Below the pieces are notes generated by a model, which was not told the origin of the DNA, did not search any database, and saw nothing but the letters and a program-made list of their open reading frames with translations. The translations under genes and the position numbers were made by a program. A DNA stretch of 64,000 nucleotides, taken from a virus. Numbering within the stretch: the first letter of the stretch is position 1; each line of letters opens with the position of its first letter. This document shows, piece by piece, positions 1-9,960 of the stretch. The stretch covers positions 1 to 64,000 of the IMG/VR virus record IMGVR_UViG_3300009108_000002; one strand, written 5' to 3'.

Positions 1-1959
1 AGTGGTACTTATGAAGTGACCTTTGATAAGCCTCATAATTGGAAGACTTGTCAGCCAGGTATTAAAGAAGCTAATGCAACTGACCAAAGTTTCGGCAAAA
101 CGGCGTATTATATACGAGCTAGACTAGGTAGTAATGTTTCTAGTCCTGCTACATCTGCTGCCAAGATTTCACAGGGATGGGTCGGGCCGAATTTTTGGCA
201 TCCTGGCATGGAAGTAGGCACTGTTAGGCATTCGACACCTATTACATATGGTCTTACTTTATCGGATAATCAACAACAAACAGAACAAGTTATCCCAATA
301 TCAGAATATGCTTTAAATGAAAAACCTGTAGATTTTGTTAATAAAGTAAGTGTACGTGGACGTAGTGGGGCATATGGAGTAGCTGAAGATACTACTAGTA
401 TTGATGCTTATGGATTAGTTAAAGAGCGGGTAGTAGATGATTCTTCATTGACTACTTCGGTACAGTGCGAAACTAGAGCACGTTCTCTTTTGGCACAATT
501 ACAGCCTGAAAATAATGCCTTTTTTAGGGAATGTAAGATTACTATTCAATATCCTCCTATGTATTCACATCTAAAGCGTCCTAGGATGGTGCGAGCCGGA
601 GATCGAGTTAATGTCGAAATAACTGGATTAGATCCCATTATTGATAATGAGGCTTGGCTAGTTTACTCCATATCTTGCTCTTATTCGGAAGCTTCAATGT
701 GGCGATGTGAGCTTATTCTATTCAGAGATATGACCTCTGTCTCTGAACCTGGGTCGGCAGAACGTCGTCTTATGCGAGACTTAGTCAGTCGGACACGGGA
801 AACTGCTAATGCCGTCTTCCAACCTCTCGATAAGGCGGTAGTAGACGGCTTAGATTATATGCCACAGGGGCCAGGTAGGTTTGTAGGTAGAGAAGAGTAT
901 GCACCTTTAGGCACTGAATTAGGCATTATGCCTCAGGGAGGCAGTTCCGTAGCTAATTATCAGAATGAATTTCGCTGGACTAGGAAATTATACGTTAATC
1001 ATAATACTAGAGAGACACTTGATACGGATTTGATGCGTATAGATCATTTAGGTATCAATCCAGAAGAAGACGGGGTGGCTCAAGGAGGCGCAGGATTAAC
1101 ATTTATCGCTAGAGATAAGCGAGGTAGCGGTACTCCTGATTTTCACCCTGGTACAGATGAAGCGACTTTATATTTACGTAATTCAGGGACAGTTACAGAA
1201 GGTTCAGGATTATATATAGCTCACAGAGACATCTTTAATAGCGGGACTACTTATGATGAGTGGAATACTGACACTCCTAAGATAAATGCAGAGGTTATGA
1301 CTGGGTTTACTGGGTTTGTAGATGTTACTCAGATGGACAGTAGTGGCAGATTCAATATAGTTTTGCCTGAGTTGGATTCGGCACCATTAGTATTTACTTC
1401 GTGGTGTGGACATGAGGAAGTAGCTGGTCAAAGTACTCCTAATAGCTATACTGGAGCTATAATCAACCCATATCGATGGACTACAAGTGGTGGTAAATAT
1501 ACGAATGTCCAGATGCAAGTCCGAATAACACGTAATGCAAAACAAACTTGGAATAGTGCATCTGATGGTTACAATAGTTACTACACTATCAGTAGTAATT
1601 CCGCAGCGAATCCTACGGTAATTACTACTACGTTTGACCATGACCGCAGTAGTAATGAAGCTGTATGGATTGGTGGTAGTAATTCCAGTCCTAGTATTGA
1701 TGGATTGCATAAGATTACTGTGACAAGTAGTACGACATTTACTATTCCAGTAAATGTTAGCAGTGCCGGAACTGCGGGTCTTATGTTACCGTTAAAACAT
1801 ACACATGTTACCGCTACTGGTCAGTACATTGACCCTACTTCTGGCGGAAATTGGGAAAATATTGGAGGTGGTGTGATGTATATGGTAGTCTTTAATTCAG
1901 GTAAGAACACTACAGGATTGAACACCCACTTCAGTCAAAATCATATTAATCATCCGTAG
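1..1959 (+). CDS. Tail/baseplate hub-like protein with receptor-binding C terminus (5' truncated)
   Basis: The reading frame is open to the window edge, so the true start lies upstream; the GTG at 16 is not necessarily the start. The segment FVNKVSVRGRSGAYG and, further on, an AYGLVKERVVDDSSL stretch is the type of sequence found in siphophage tail-tip/hub proteins. The last 300 residues are Ser/Thr/Asn/Gly-rich and beta-rich, with an FTGFVDVTQMDSSGRF stretch like carbohydrate-binding or receptor-binding tips. Likely role: distal tail protein contacting the host. Family assignment is by pattern recall only. Confidence 0.6.
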   Translation, partial: SGTYEVTFDKPHNWKTCQPGIKEANATDQSFGKTAYYIRARLGSNVSSPATSAAKISQGWVGPNFWHPGMEVGTVRHSTPITYGLTLSDNQQQTEQVIPISEYALNEKPVDFVNKVSVRGRSGAYGVAEDTTSIDAYGLVKERVVDDSSLTTSVQCETRARSLLAQLQPENNAFFRECKITIQYPPMYSHLKRPRMVRAGDRVNVEITGLDPIIDNEAWLVYSISCSYSEASMWRCELILFRDMTSVSEPGSAERRLMRDLVSRTRETANAVFQPLDKAVVDGLDYMPQGPGRFVGREEYAPLGTELGIMPQGGSSVANYQNEFRWTRKLYVNHNTRETLDTDLMRIDHLGINPEEDGVAQGGAGLTFIARDKRGSGTPDFHPGTDEATLYLRNSGTVTEGSGLYIAHRDIFNSGTTYDEWNTDTPKINAEVMTGFTGFVDVTQMDSSGRFNIVLPELDSAPLVFTSWCGHEEVAGQSTPNSYTGAIINPYRWTTSGGKYTNVQMQVRITRNAKQTWNSASDGYNSYYTISSNSAANPTVITTTFDHDRSSNEAVWIGGSNSSPSIDGLHKITVTSSTTFTIPVNVSSAGTAGLMLPLKHTHVTATGQYIDPTSGGNWENIGGGVMYMVVFNSGKNTTGLNTHFSQNHINHP

Positions 1960-1966
1960 GTGGTTT

Positions 1967-2221
1967 ATGGCAGTTATTAATCGTAAAGTTGGTCTAGTTG
2001 ATTTTGTAAGAGATGATTCGGATGCTGTCACAGGTATTCGCTTAAATATTGATTATCAAAGTCAAGTATCTGATGGTTCTGGTGGAACTATAACTCATTC
2101 GGGTTTTACTTGTACTTTGCCGTACTGGAATGAACTATCTGCGGAAGCTAAAACTGCTGCTGCAACGCTTTATACTGCATTGAAGTCTTTAGCTGAAGCT
2201 GCTACTTGTCCTGAAGATTAG
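1967..2221 (+). CDS. Small hypothetical protein next to tail gene
   Basis: 84 residues, not recognised. It starts 8 bp after the tail gene with an AGGTGG Shine-Dalgarno overlapping the tail stop, so it is co-transcribed and probably belongs to the structural module. It has a beta-rich N-terminal half and an Ala-rich helical C-terminal half, with no cysteine motif beyond two scattered Cys. Confidence 0.6.
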   Translation: MAVINRKVGLVDFVRDDSDAVTGIRLNIDYQSQVSDGSGGTITHSGFTCTLPYWNELSAEAKTAAATLYTALKSLAEAATCPED

Positions 2222-2236
2222 GTACTAAATTACCTA

Positions 2237-2265
2237 TTGACTTGGTTTAGACTTTTTGGTAGACT
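2237..2265 (+). promoter_or_regulatory. Putative sigma70 promoter for the replication module
   Basis: TTGACT, 17 bp, TAGACT. It lies in the 90-bp gap before the helicase gene. The -35 hexamer and spacing equal those of the minus-strand promoter family, and the same TAGACT -10 recurs at 55519. Confidence 0.6.
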
Positions 2266-2311
2266 AGCTACCCAGTCACAAGAGATTGGAGGTCATATAT
2301 AGAGGCACTGA

Positions 2312-3577
2312 ATGGAACCAGAAGAAATTGAACGTACTTTATTAAGTTCTTTACAAACACCAGAACATTTAAATACATTAAGACAAAAATATAGATTATC
2401 ACCTCGACATTTTCCTTACTATCCTGAACAAGCCACGTTTATTTGGGATTACATTGTCCAATGGGGCAAAGCACCAGATCTTCATCTGATTTCCGCTACT
2501 TTCCCCAACTTTCGATATACCCCCACAGACAGTTTTGACTATATAGCTGAGGTCTTTAGAAAGGATTTTGTTCGGCGAGGTATTTACTTGGCTATGACAG
2601 GCCATGAAAATGCTATTGAAAAGGATGCCGAAGCTGCGGTAGTGGGATTAATCCATCAGTTACAGAATTTACAACGTCATGATGATGTCTCTCGTGTTGT
2701 AATGGATTCTGATGCTGTTCAACGATTTGAAGAATATAAATTAAGGGCTGATGGCATCTCAGAACAACGTCTATGGTGGGGCATAGAACCATTTGATAAC
2801 TTTCCAGTTATGATGTTACGTGGACAAATGGTGGGTATTATAGCTGATACTAAGGTAGGTAAATCTTGGTTAGGCTTAAAGATTGCCTTAACTAACTATT
2901 TACGTGGACTTAAAGTAGTTATTATTTCTCCAGAGTTAAATAAGGTCAATATGGAAGCCAGAGTGGATACTATTTTAGCTTATGATTCTGGTTTTCCTAT
3001 ATCTCATGAAAAATTGCTATATGGAGTGCCTGGTATAGAGGATAATTATCAACAATATCTAAATAAGATTGATCGTTCTGATTTAGTTTTCTATTCCAAT
3101 ACGCCATCTGATAGGTTTACGGTTAGTTCAGTGGCCTCTGTTATTAAAACCGATAAGCCTGATGTCGTATTTATTGATGGTATTTATCTAATGCAAGATG
3201 AAGAACATGGTTCGCAGTCTTGGGAGCAGATTCGTAATATCTGTAGAGGTCTTAAAACTTTATCTACTGATTCTAATGTAGTGGTATTGGTCACAAATCA
3301 AACAGGAAGACAACGAGAAAATAATGAAAGTACTGCAACTCCTGCACAAGCGTCCTCGGTTGCCTACGGTTACGATTTCAACAGGTTTGTTGATATATTG
3401 GTTTCAATCGGCGGGTCTGCAAATAGTCCTGATATTAGAGAGGTTGCTATACCACTTATCCGTTCTGGTCGCTCAGTTCCGGGATCTTATCCGATTTCTT
3501 TTAACACCGATTCGGGTGATATTGGCAATTCCGTTGGTGAAGTCCCTGCAATGTCTTTGGCTAATATCGACTTTTAG
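2312..3577 (+). CDS. DnaB-like replicative helicase
   Basis: 421 residues. This is a RecA-fold helicase expected to unwind the fork 5'-3' and recruit the primase encoded just downstream. The N-terminal 140 residues look like a helical DnaB-type N domain. The P-loop is the variant ADTKVGKS (about residue 190), and the Walker B-like strand PDVVFIDGIYLM is followed by VVVLVTNQTGRQ, a DnaB/RecA sensor-type segment. It is shorter than cellular DnaB (about 450-470), as is usual for phage versions. First gene of the replication operon behind the 2237 promoter. Confidence 0.8.
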   Translation: MEPEEIERTLLSSLQTPEHLNTLRQKYRLSPRHFPYYPEQATFIWDYIVQWGKAPDLHLISATFPNFRYTPTDSFDYIAEVFRKDFVRRGIYLAMTGHENAIEKDAEAAVVGLIHQLQNLQRHDDVSRVVMDSDAVQRFEEYKLRADGISEQRLWWGIEPFDNFPVMMLRGQMVGIIADTKVGKSWLGLKIALTNYLRGLKVVIISPELNKVNMEARVDTILAYDSGFPISHEKLLYGVPGIEDNYQQYLNKIDRSDLVFYSNTPSDRFTVSSVASVIKTDKPDVVFIDGIYLMQDEEHGSQSWEQIRNICRGLKTLSTDSNVVVLVTNQTGRQRENNESTATPAQASSVAYGYDFNRFVDILVSIGGSANSPDIREVAIPLIRSGRSVPGSYPISFNTDSGDIGNSVGEVPAMSLANIDF

Positions 3578-3740
3578 TTTGTATTTGGCAGTAAACGCAG
3601 GATTTGCATATGCAGGATATCGAATAAGTGAATATTCTATTTATTTAGGAGTATGGGTAGGAATTATTTCAAGCACTCTTTTTACAACAATTGCTTTGTA
3701 TTTTGCATTAAGGGTAGCCCAACAAATTAAACGACCATGA
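3537..3740 (+). CDS. Possible small two-helix membrane protein
   Basis: The frame extends past the helicase stop and ends in an ATGA overlap with the primase start, which suggests translational coupling. The unique part (after 3577) encodes about 53 residues with two hydrophobic stretches, YLAVNAGFAYAGY and GVWVGIISSTLFTTIALYF. No ATG is available; GTG at 3537 or TTG at 3579/3585 are the candidate starts and none has a good Shine-Dalgarno. Without this ORF there would be an unexplained 160-bp gap between helicase and primase. Confidence 0.45.
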   Translation: MKSLQCLWLISTFSLYLAVNAGFAYAGYRISEYSIYLGVWVGIISSTLFTTIALYFALRVAQQIKRP

Positions 3741-4648
3741 CCACTGTAGTAGAATTTTTAGAAAATGCAGGACTTGTGTTTACCAAAACATATGGTGATG
3801 AAGTAGTCGCTTATTGTCCGTGGCATAATGATACTAATGCTTCTTTAGCGATAAATATAAAGAAAGGTGCATATCATTGTTTTAATGGCTGTATTAAAGG
3901 TAGAGACGGACTGAAAAGGTTACTTGAAAAGTTAAATCCTAATAAGAATCTATATCAAATCTATTTAGACACATTTCCTCAGCAATATATTAAAAGTTAT
4001 GCGTTTCATACAGAACCAAAAGCAGTAGACGATGTTAAATATGTTGTAAAAGAATTACCATCAGCGGTAGATAATTCTTATTTATTGAATCGTGGAATAA
4101 GTAACCAAACTATTTTAGATTTTGACATACGATATCACATAGCGTTTAACAGTGTTATAGTTCCGATTTACCAGAAAGGGGAATTAATCGGAAGTGTACA
4201 ACGTAATATTTCTACTAACCCAAAATATATTAATAGTAAGGGTATGGATAGAGATAAAGCTATATTTCCGTTAGACAAGGTTAAAGTCCATGATGGAAAG
4301 GTTATTATAGTAGAAGGTTTATTTGATTCTATCAATGCACACCAAAAGGGGGTGATGAATACAGTATGTACATTTGGCGGTAATGTTTCTCACGAACAGG
4401 CTAAGATTTTAGGGACTCTAGCGAGAACCGTAGTTATCTGTCCTGATAAAGATTCTAGTGGTCTAAAAATGGCGTATAAGACTACTGATACGCTTATGAA
4501 ACTAGGATTAAATGTAGAATACACTTTTCCGCCTGGACGAGCCAAAGATTTTGGCGATATACAAGATTTCACACAATTAGAATATCATTCTTATTGGAAA
4601 CTTAAGGCTTTAAAAAAAGATTTAGAATATATGATGGAGCGTTCTTAA
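3737..4648 (+). CDS. DnaG-type DNA primase (CHC2 zinc finger + TOPRIM)
   Basis: 303 residues. It synthesises RNA primers for lagging-strand replication. The N-terminal zinc finger is C27-x2-H30 with C48-x3-C52 (CPWH, CFNGC). The TOPRIM core has the catalytic Glu in IIVEGLFD (about residue 193) and the metal-binding acidic pair in CPDKDSSG (about residue 240). It lacks the long C-terminal helicase-binding domain of cellular DnaG, like other compact phage primases. It sits in the operon directly after the helicase. Confidence 0.88.
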   Translation: MTTVVEFLENAGLVFTKTYGDEVVAYCPWHNDTNASLAINIKKGAYHCFNGCIKGRDGLKRLLEKLNPNKNLYQIYLDTFPQQYIKSYAFHTEPKAVDDVKYVVKELPSAVDNSYLLNRGISNQTILDFDIRYHIAFNSVIVPIYQKGELIGSVQRNISTNPKYINSKGMDRDKAIFPLDKVKVHDGKVIIVEGLFDSINAHQKGVMNTVCTFGGNVSHEQAKILGTLARTVVICPDKDSSGLKMAYKTTDTLMKLGLNVEYTFPPGRAKDFGDIQDFTQLEYHSYWKLKALKKDLEYMMERS

Positions 4649-4649
4649 A

Positions 4650-5444
4650 ATGCCATTAATTAGCAAGGGTATGTACCAAAATACGACAGGTTCTGGAGAT
4701 GGAGCTAGTAGCGAATTTCGCAATCCTAATTCCATCTGGCGGAATACTATTAGGATTCGACCTGGCGAGCATGCAGTTCTTCGGTTTATAACGGATTTCA
4801 CCAATGGTGATATGTCTCGTTTTCATGGAATTCCAGGGACTACTACCAAAGGTCAACAATTTACTTCTTATGAGTACTGTAATCGGTTAAACGTTAATGA
4901 ATCAGGGCCAGTGATTTCCACTCCGTGTGAGCATTGTATCTCTGGTGATGAACGTATTGCCAAGACTACTTCACGTTATCTAACTTGGGTATTCCATTAT
5001 GGAACTTTCCATCTGGAACAGAACCCATTCCTTGATCGTGATGGGCAAGAGCCTTGGGATTTGGTTCCTAAAGGCAATAAACAGTTTTTTAGGGAGACAG
5101 TTAAGAAGCCTCAATTGTTGAATACTTCTTTTACTCTGTTTAAGAATATTGAAGAGAAGTATGATAACTATTCGACGCTACTTAATCGTACTTTTGATTA
5201 TCGTTCTAGTCGGCCCTCAAACATCACTCAATATGCGCTAGAGATGTCTGATACGCAAGTACAGAATGATTATGCACAAGAAATTCTTGATATGGAAAAT
5301 AGTCTTCCTGATTTAGAATTAATTGCTGCTAAGTTGATTACTGAAGTCGAAGTACCTTCTTTTAGTGTTCCAGAAGATAATGTAATTAATAAAGATGATG
5401 CCGAAGCTGCTTACGCTAATATGGCTAATATAGAGGAACTATAA
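4650..5444 (+). CDS. Probable single-stranded DNA-binding protein
   Basis: 264 residues. The features resemble T4 gp32-like SSBs: a core beginning with a poly-basic/aromatic N-terminal half, an internal Cys cluster (YEYC near residue 75, then TPCEHC) that could bind zinc, and a strongly acidic C-terminal tail ending NIEEL. Acidic tails of phage SSBs recruit replication partners. Its position between primase and clamp fits. Assignment rests on context and architecture, not on a diagnostic motif. Confidence 0.55.
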   Translation: MPLISKGMYQNTTGSGDGASSEFRNPNSIWRNTIRIRPGEHAVLRFITDFTNGDMSRFHGIPGTTTKGQQFTSYEYCNRLNVNESGPVISTPCEHCISGDERIAKTTSRYLTWVFHYGTFHLEQNPFLDRDGQEPWDLVPKGNKQFFRETVKKPQLLNTSFTLFKNIEEKYDNYSTLLNRTFDYRSSRPSNITQYALEMSDTQVQNDYAQEILDMENSLPDLELIAAKLITEVEVPSFSVPEDNVINKDDAEAAYANMANIEEL

Positions 5445-5445
5445 A

Positions 5446-5754
5446 ATGTCTAAAGTCTCTGTGGAATTAGGTTTAACACTTAAAATGTCTACAGGGGGCG
5501 GATACAACTTCTTCCGCCCCTCTATCACCATCGCTGATATTGATACAGAACAAGAAGCTAAGCCCCAGATTGATCGTGCTTTAGAAGTAGTTAAGGAAGC
5601 ATGGTCTGAGTTAGAAGCTCATATGGGCGAGGTTATTACTACTACAGATGTGACTGAGAATGAATCGCTATTGGTCGAACTAGGTCGTCGAATGTCTTCT
5701 ATGGAAGAGAAACTTGCCTCAGTAGCGAATGGTAAGGCTAAAGTAGGGTTTTAG
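5446..5754 (+). CDS. Hypothetical replication-module protein
   Basis: 102 residues, unrecognised. A beta-rich N-terminal half is followed by helical, acidic sequence (EVVKEAWSELEAHMGE). It starts one base after the SSB-like stop, and its stop overlaps the next GTG. Its conserved position between SSB and clamp suggests an accessory replication role. Confidence 0.65.
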   Translation: MSKVSVELGLTLKMSTGGGYNFFRPSITIADIDTEQEAKPQIDRALEVVKEAWSELEAHMGEVITTTDVTENESLLVELGRRMSSMEEKLASVANGKAKVGF

Positions 5755-6854
5755 TGGCTACTGTTGTCCGTAGTGATTTAGAGCGGAAGTTAACTACGAT
5801 TACTTCCGCTCTACGTTCTAATTCATCCTTTCCTTTATTAGGGGCTAATGTACAAGGGCAATTAAGTTTTTGGCAAGATAGCTTTATGCCAATATGGGAT
5901 GGGTTGGCCTCTGAGGGTGATGATGAATTTAAGTTTTCAGTAGACCCATCTACTTTTCGTAATCTGATAAGTGGATTTAAAAGTAAATATATTGATTTAA
6001 CTACCAATAAAAAGGGAGCCATTGTTATAGTCTCAGATGGTTCAAAAGTGACAGTACCTTATTTTGATGGGCCGTATGATGAAATCCCTGAGAAACCTCC
6101 GGTTCAAGTAAGTTGTACTGTAGGTAGAGATTTTCTTAAGGCATTAACTAAGTCTAAGGACTTTGTTTCTAAGACTTTTGAAAATATGAGTTTAACTTAT
6201 ACTTATCTAGGTAATAAGTATGATGAAAAATACTTTATATCAGGAGCAGGAGCTATTTATCAGTATGCTATTACTGTTCCGTATTCAGGAGAGGCTCTCC
6301 CTGAGATGGTGATACCCCCTGAGTATGCTGCTGTAGTTGAACGGTTATTCTCTGCTCCTAACGTTCAGATTGGGATTTCTGAACGTAAACAGATAATTAT
6401 GTATGATGGCCCTACGTTGATTTCTACTAGGACTGCGGATGAATCGTACCCTAGTGCTTTATATAATCGTATTGAGGCCGAAGGAGAGTTGTTATTTACT
6501 GCTACGAAACGGAAACTATTAGATTCTTTTAGATTAGCATTACAAACTACTAAAGAAGACATGGTAGGTTTAAGTAGTGGGACTCAAGGTTCCGATATTG
6601 CTGGCGTATCAGGATTAGATGCCTATATACCAAATGCAATAATTGAAGCTGAATTATTCGTAGAAGCGGATATTGAAAAAGAATTTTCTCGTACTTATTT
6701 TTCTCTTCCGTTTCTTATCAAGTGTTTGTCTTCTTTTGAGGAAGACCTAGTTTATGTAGAGCGTTTAGATACTTTTAATGGAGCATGGCGAATTGGTACA
6801 GGCACAGAAGAATTTACCGTCTTACAACCTATTCAATACAACGAACCTGGATGA
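5754..6854 (+). CDS. DNA polymerase sliding clamp (DnaN-like beta)
   Basis: 366 residues, exactly the length of a bacterial beta clamp (about 366-375). The central segment DESYPSALYNRIEAEGEL followed by ATKRKLLDSFRLALQTTKED matches the layout of the beta-clamp domain 2/3 junction (eFPdyxxviP, then a helix-forming repeat). The C-terminal EEFTVLQPIQ resembles the terminal strand of DnaN. It should form a ring tethering the downstream polymerase. GTG start (5754) overlaps the previous TAG stop. No clamp-loader genes are visible in the window, so loading may use host proteins. Confidence 0.72.
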   Translation: MATVVRSDLERKLTTITSALRSNSSFPLLGANVQGQLSFWQDSFMPIWDGLASEGDDEFKFSVDPSTFRNLISGFKSKYIDLTTNKKGAIVIVSDGSKVTVPYFDGPYDEIPEKPPVQVSCTVGRDFLKALTKSKDFVSKTFENMSLTYTYLGNKYDEKYFISGAGAIYQYAITVPYSGEALPEMVIPPEYAAVVERLFSAPNVQIGISERKQIIMYDGPTLISTRTADESYPSALYNRIEAEGELLFTATKRKLLDSFRLALQTTKEDMVGLSSGTQGSDIAGVSGLDAYIPNAIIEAELFVEADIEKEFSRTYFSLPFLIKCLSSFEEDLVYVERLDTFNGAWRIGTGTEEFTVLQPIQYNEPG

Positions 6855-8541
6855 TCTTAGAGATTCAATCCTAAGTAGTAACGATAAATTCGTTGCGGTA
6901 GATACCGAAACTACAGGATTGGATTGGACTACTGATCGAGCGTTTGGTGTGTCTTTATCGTGGGATGATAAGGGTATTTTTATCCGTAACACTGATTATG
7001 GTGCTGAGAATATTGGCAAATTAATTAATACTTTATTCTCCGCAACGCATAAAACATATGTATTTCATAATTCTGAATTTGATTTACATATGATGCGAGA
7101 AACATATGGGACTATTGTGCCTACGGATATACTTGATACTCAGCGTTTATCCCATTTGATTGATCCTCGTCCTCCGCATGGCCTTAAAGAATTAGGTGAA
7201 GAGGCATTCGGACAGGCTGCAGGGGCTGCAGAAGACACTATTAAAGAATATATTAGACAATACCGTCTAAAGGGGTATCATCAAGTTCCTGCGGAATTTA
7301 TGGATCCGTATGCCGTGTTAGATACGGTTCTCACTAAAGCATTAGCTCATTTGTATATTGATCGAGTAATGGAAGAGAATGCTTTTCTTTGCAAAGTTGA
7401 ACATAAGTTAATTCCTATAATCTTAAAAATGGAACAAGGTGGATTAAGGATTAATACTGAATATATTAATCAACTCTTAAAAGAATTTCGTGTAGAGCAA
7501 CGAATTATCCAAGATTCTATTTACGAAACAGTAGGTAAACCTATTGAAGTAGCGTCTACTAAGCAATTACAAGAATATTTTTATGACCGTCTACGTATAA
7601 ATCCCCCTAAAGAGACAGAAACAGGACAACGTTCTGTTGATGAAAAGTCGTTAGAGAAGATTCAGCATCCTATTGGAACCAAAGTGGCTGAATTAGTTCT
7701 ACGATGGCGTAGTCTTAATAAATTAGCTAGTACCTATCTTGAGCCGTATAAAGATTTACAAGGTAGAGTGCATCCACATTGGAATGCCACAGGTGCTCGT
7801 ACTGGTAGATTTAGTAGTAGTGGCCCAAATCTACAGAATATTCCGAAGGAAGATAAGATTAGACGAATTTTTATTCCTGATAATGAATTTTTTGATTTTG
7901 ACTACTCTCAAGTGGAATTACGAATAGCAGCAGATATTTCTGGACAACGTAATATGATTCAAGCGTTTAAAGAGAATGCTGATATGCATGGTTATACTTC
8001 TTCAATGGTTTTAAACAAAAATATAGAAGAAGTGACTCCCAAAGAACGTCAGATTGGTAAACATTTAAATTTTAGTGTGATTTATGGTTCTGGTAGTGAT
8101 GGTATTCAAGAAAAATTAGAGATGAATAAGACGCAAGCTGATGCAGTTCTTAATTATTTTCACTCTAGTTTCCCTCAACTTCGTGCTCAATCTAAATATC
8201 TGCAACGTCAGGGAGAACGAGATGGATATGTTAAGACTATGTTTGGACGCAAATTGCCAGTAAGCCCTGAACGCTCGTTTACGGCGTTTAATTATGTGAT
8301 TCAAGGTACTGCTGGAGATATATTAAAGTTGGCGTTACTTAAAACTGCCAAATATGTGGAATCTATAGGAGGCAAAATTCGAAACACGGTACATGATCAG
8401 ATACTTTTTGACGATGTTACTGAGGCACAAGGTGAAGAGATAAGGGCTATTATGCAAGACTTTCAAATGCCTTCAGAAATTCCATTAAAGGTAGATTTAC
8501 AAAGGTCAACGGTATCGTGGGGAGATTTGGTACATGACTGA
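6778..8541 (+). CDS. polA: Family A DNA polymerase with 3'-5' proofreading exonuclease
   Basis: 587 residues. The DEDDy exonuclease has VDTETTGL (D42, E44), FHNSEFDLHM, and YAVLDT with the Tyr. The polymerase domain has GRFSSSGPNLQNIP, motif A DYSQVELR, motif B RQIGKHLNFSVIYG and motif C VHDQILFD. In motif B the residue equivalent to E. coli Pol I 762 is Phe, a state associated with virulent phages. There is no 5'-nuclease domain, as usual for phage PolA. The ATG at 6778 overlaps the clamp gene by 77 bp; no better in-frame start exists downstream. Confidence 0.95.
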   Translation: MEHGELVQAQKNLPSYNLFNTTNLDDLRDSILSSNDKFVAVDTETTGLDWTTDRAFGVSLSWDDKGIFIRNTDYGAENIGKLINTLFSATHKTYVFHNSEFDLHMMRETYGTIVPTDILDTQRLSHLIDPRPPHGLKELGEEAFGQAAGAAEDTIKEYIRQYRLKGYHQVPAEFMDPYAVLDTVLTKALAHLYIDRVMEENAFLCKVEHKLIPIILKMEQGGLRINTEYINQLLKEFRVEQRIIQDSIYETVGKPIEVASTKQLQEYFYDRLRINPPKETETGQRSVDEKSLEKIQHPIGTKVAELVLRWRSLNKLASTYLEPYKDLQGRVHPHWNATGARTGRFSSSGPNLQNIPKEDKIRRIFIPDNEFFDFDYSQVELRIAADISGQRNMIQAFKENADMHGYTSSMVLNKNIEEVTPKERQIGKHLNFSVIYGSGSDGIQEKLEMNKTQADAVLNYFHSSFPQLRAQSKYLQRQGERDGYVKTMFGRKLPVSPERSFTAFNYVIQGTAGDILKLALLKTAKYVESIGGKIRNTVHDQILFDDVTEAQGEEIRAIMQDFQMPSEIPLKVDLQRSTVSWGDLVHD

Positions 8542-9496
8542 TATAGATAGAATAGTTAGTAGTATTAATAAGGAACTAAAGACTAATTTAGTCGTTGGCG
8601 ATGATGAAGCATTAGATACGTTACGCATACCTACAGGTATGCCAGCATTGGATCAAATGCTAGGAGGCGGTGTGCCTCGACAGGCGGTGACAGAGTTATT
8701 TGGTTATCAATCATCTGGTAAGACTTATATAAGTCAACGCATCATTGCCCATGCTCAAACTTTGGGATACACTTGTGGTTTCATAGATGCAGAGTTCTCT
8801 TATGATCCCGAATGGTCGTCTAATGTTGGCATTAACACTCATGATTTAATAGTAGCTAGACCTGATACAGGTGAAGTAGCCTTAGACGTTTTACTGAAGC
8901 TTTGTGAGCAAGGGGTAGATATTGTCGTTTTAGACTCTATAGCAGCTTTATTGCCTACTGCAGAGGCAAAGGAAGGCATGGATCATCTGTCCATTGGATT
9001 ACAAGCTAGATTGATGAATCAGTTGTTCAGAAAACTGGCTCCGGTGAACTCTAAGACTGCGGTAATTTTAATAAACCAGATTAGGGCTGGTATAGGCGGT
9101 TATATAACTCGTGATGCTCTACCTGGCGGAAAAGGCCAAGAATTCTTTGCACGTATTATGGTACGTGTAAGAAAGGGAGAAACTATTGGTGACCAAAAGA
9201 GTCCTCAAGGATTCTTTATAGAAATGAAGGCAGAGAAGAATAAGACGCATACACCGTTATTGACTTCTTCTGTACCTTTTTACTATACAGGCATGCCCGA
9301 TCCAATTTATGAAGCATTCATGATGGCCTCAGATTTAGGAATCGTTGTTCGTAATGGGCCTCAATACTCATTCCCTGATAAAGAAACTGGTGAAGTTCTT
9401 CATAAAGCATTGGGTAGAGAAAAATTCTTACAATTAATGAAAGATGATGAAGGATTATTGACTTCTATTGAAGAAGAAATAAGGAGCATGGCGTAA
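8534..9496 (+). CDS. RecA/UvsX-like recombinase
   Basis: 320 residues. Strand-exchange ATPase for recombination-dependent replication and repair. Walker A is GYQSSGKT (57-64), Walker B-like IVVLDSIAAL, and a RecA-like loop TAVILINQIR followed by GGKGQEFFARIMVRVRK. It overlaps the polymerase stop by 8 bp and its TAA overlaps the next ATG. It lacks the long C-terminal domain of bacterial RecA, fitting a phage UvsX-type enzyme. Confidence 0.92.
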   Translation: MTDIDRIVSSINKELKTNLVVGDDEALDTLRIPTGMPALDQMLGGGVPRQAVTELFGYQSSGKTYISQRIIAHAQTLGYTCGFIDAEFSYDPEWSSNVGINTHDLIVARPDTGEVALDVLLKLCEQGVDIVVLDSIAALLPTAEAKEGMDHLSIGLQARLMNQLFRKLAPVNSKTAVILINQIRAGIGGYITRDALPGGKGQEFFARIMVRVRKGETIGDQKSPQGFFIEMKAEKNKTHTPLLTSSVPFYYTGMPDPIYEAFMMASDLGIVVRNGPQYSFPDKETGEVLHKALGREKFLQLMKDDEGLLTSIEEEIRSMA

Positions 9497-9960
9497 TGAC
9501 TACACAATCGTCAGTTGGCACATTAGCAGGAGATTTAGATAGCATTCTTCGAAGTTTTGCGAGTATGCTTGAAGGTATTTATCATATAGATGAAGAACTA
9601 GCTGCAGAAATGGCAGACAAATTTTCCAATAAATTACGTGAAAATGCTAGGTCAATTTATGCGGAAATGACAGCGGAAATTAGTGAAGGTTTGAAAAAGC
9701 CTGCTAAAAAGCCTCGTAAGCGTCGGACGGTCAAGGCTGAACTTATTGAGCAAACAGAAAGTGATGTACCCGATCGTGCTATTGGTCAAGAAGAGCTTCC
9801 TGATAATGAAAATACATTACTTCATGCGGATGATGCGGGTGATGTTGATTTACTAGCAGAACGGTTACTTAATAATACTCGTGTTACAGACCGCTCTGGT
9901 GCTCCTGCTACTTCTAGTTGGGATACTAATAATCCTACTATGCGACGTATTGGCAGTTGA
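9496..9960 (+). CDS. Hypothetical protein with basic linker
   Basis: 154 residues, unrecognised. A helical N-terminal half (70 residues) is followed by a lysine/arginine patch KKPAKKPRKRRTVKAE near residue 70-85, then an acidic disordered tail. The basic patch suggests nucleic-acid contact. TAATG coupling to the recombinase suggests a recombination accessory role. Confidence 0.6.
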   Translation: MTTQSSVGTLAGDLDSILRSFASMLEGIYHIDEELAAEMADKFSNKLRENARSIYAEMTAEISEGLKKPAKKPRKRRTVKAELIEQTESDVPDRAIGQEELPDNENTLLHADDAGDVDLLAERLLNNTRVTDRSGAPATSSWDTNNPTMRRIGS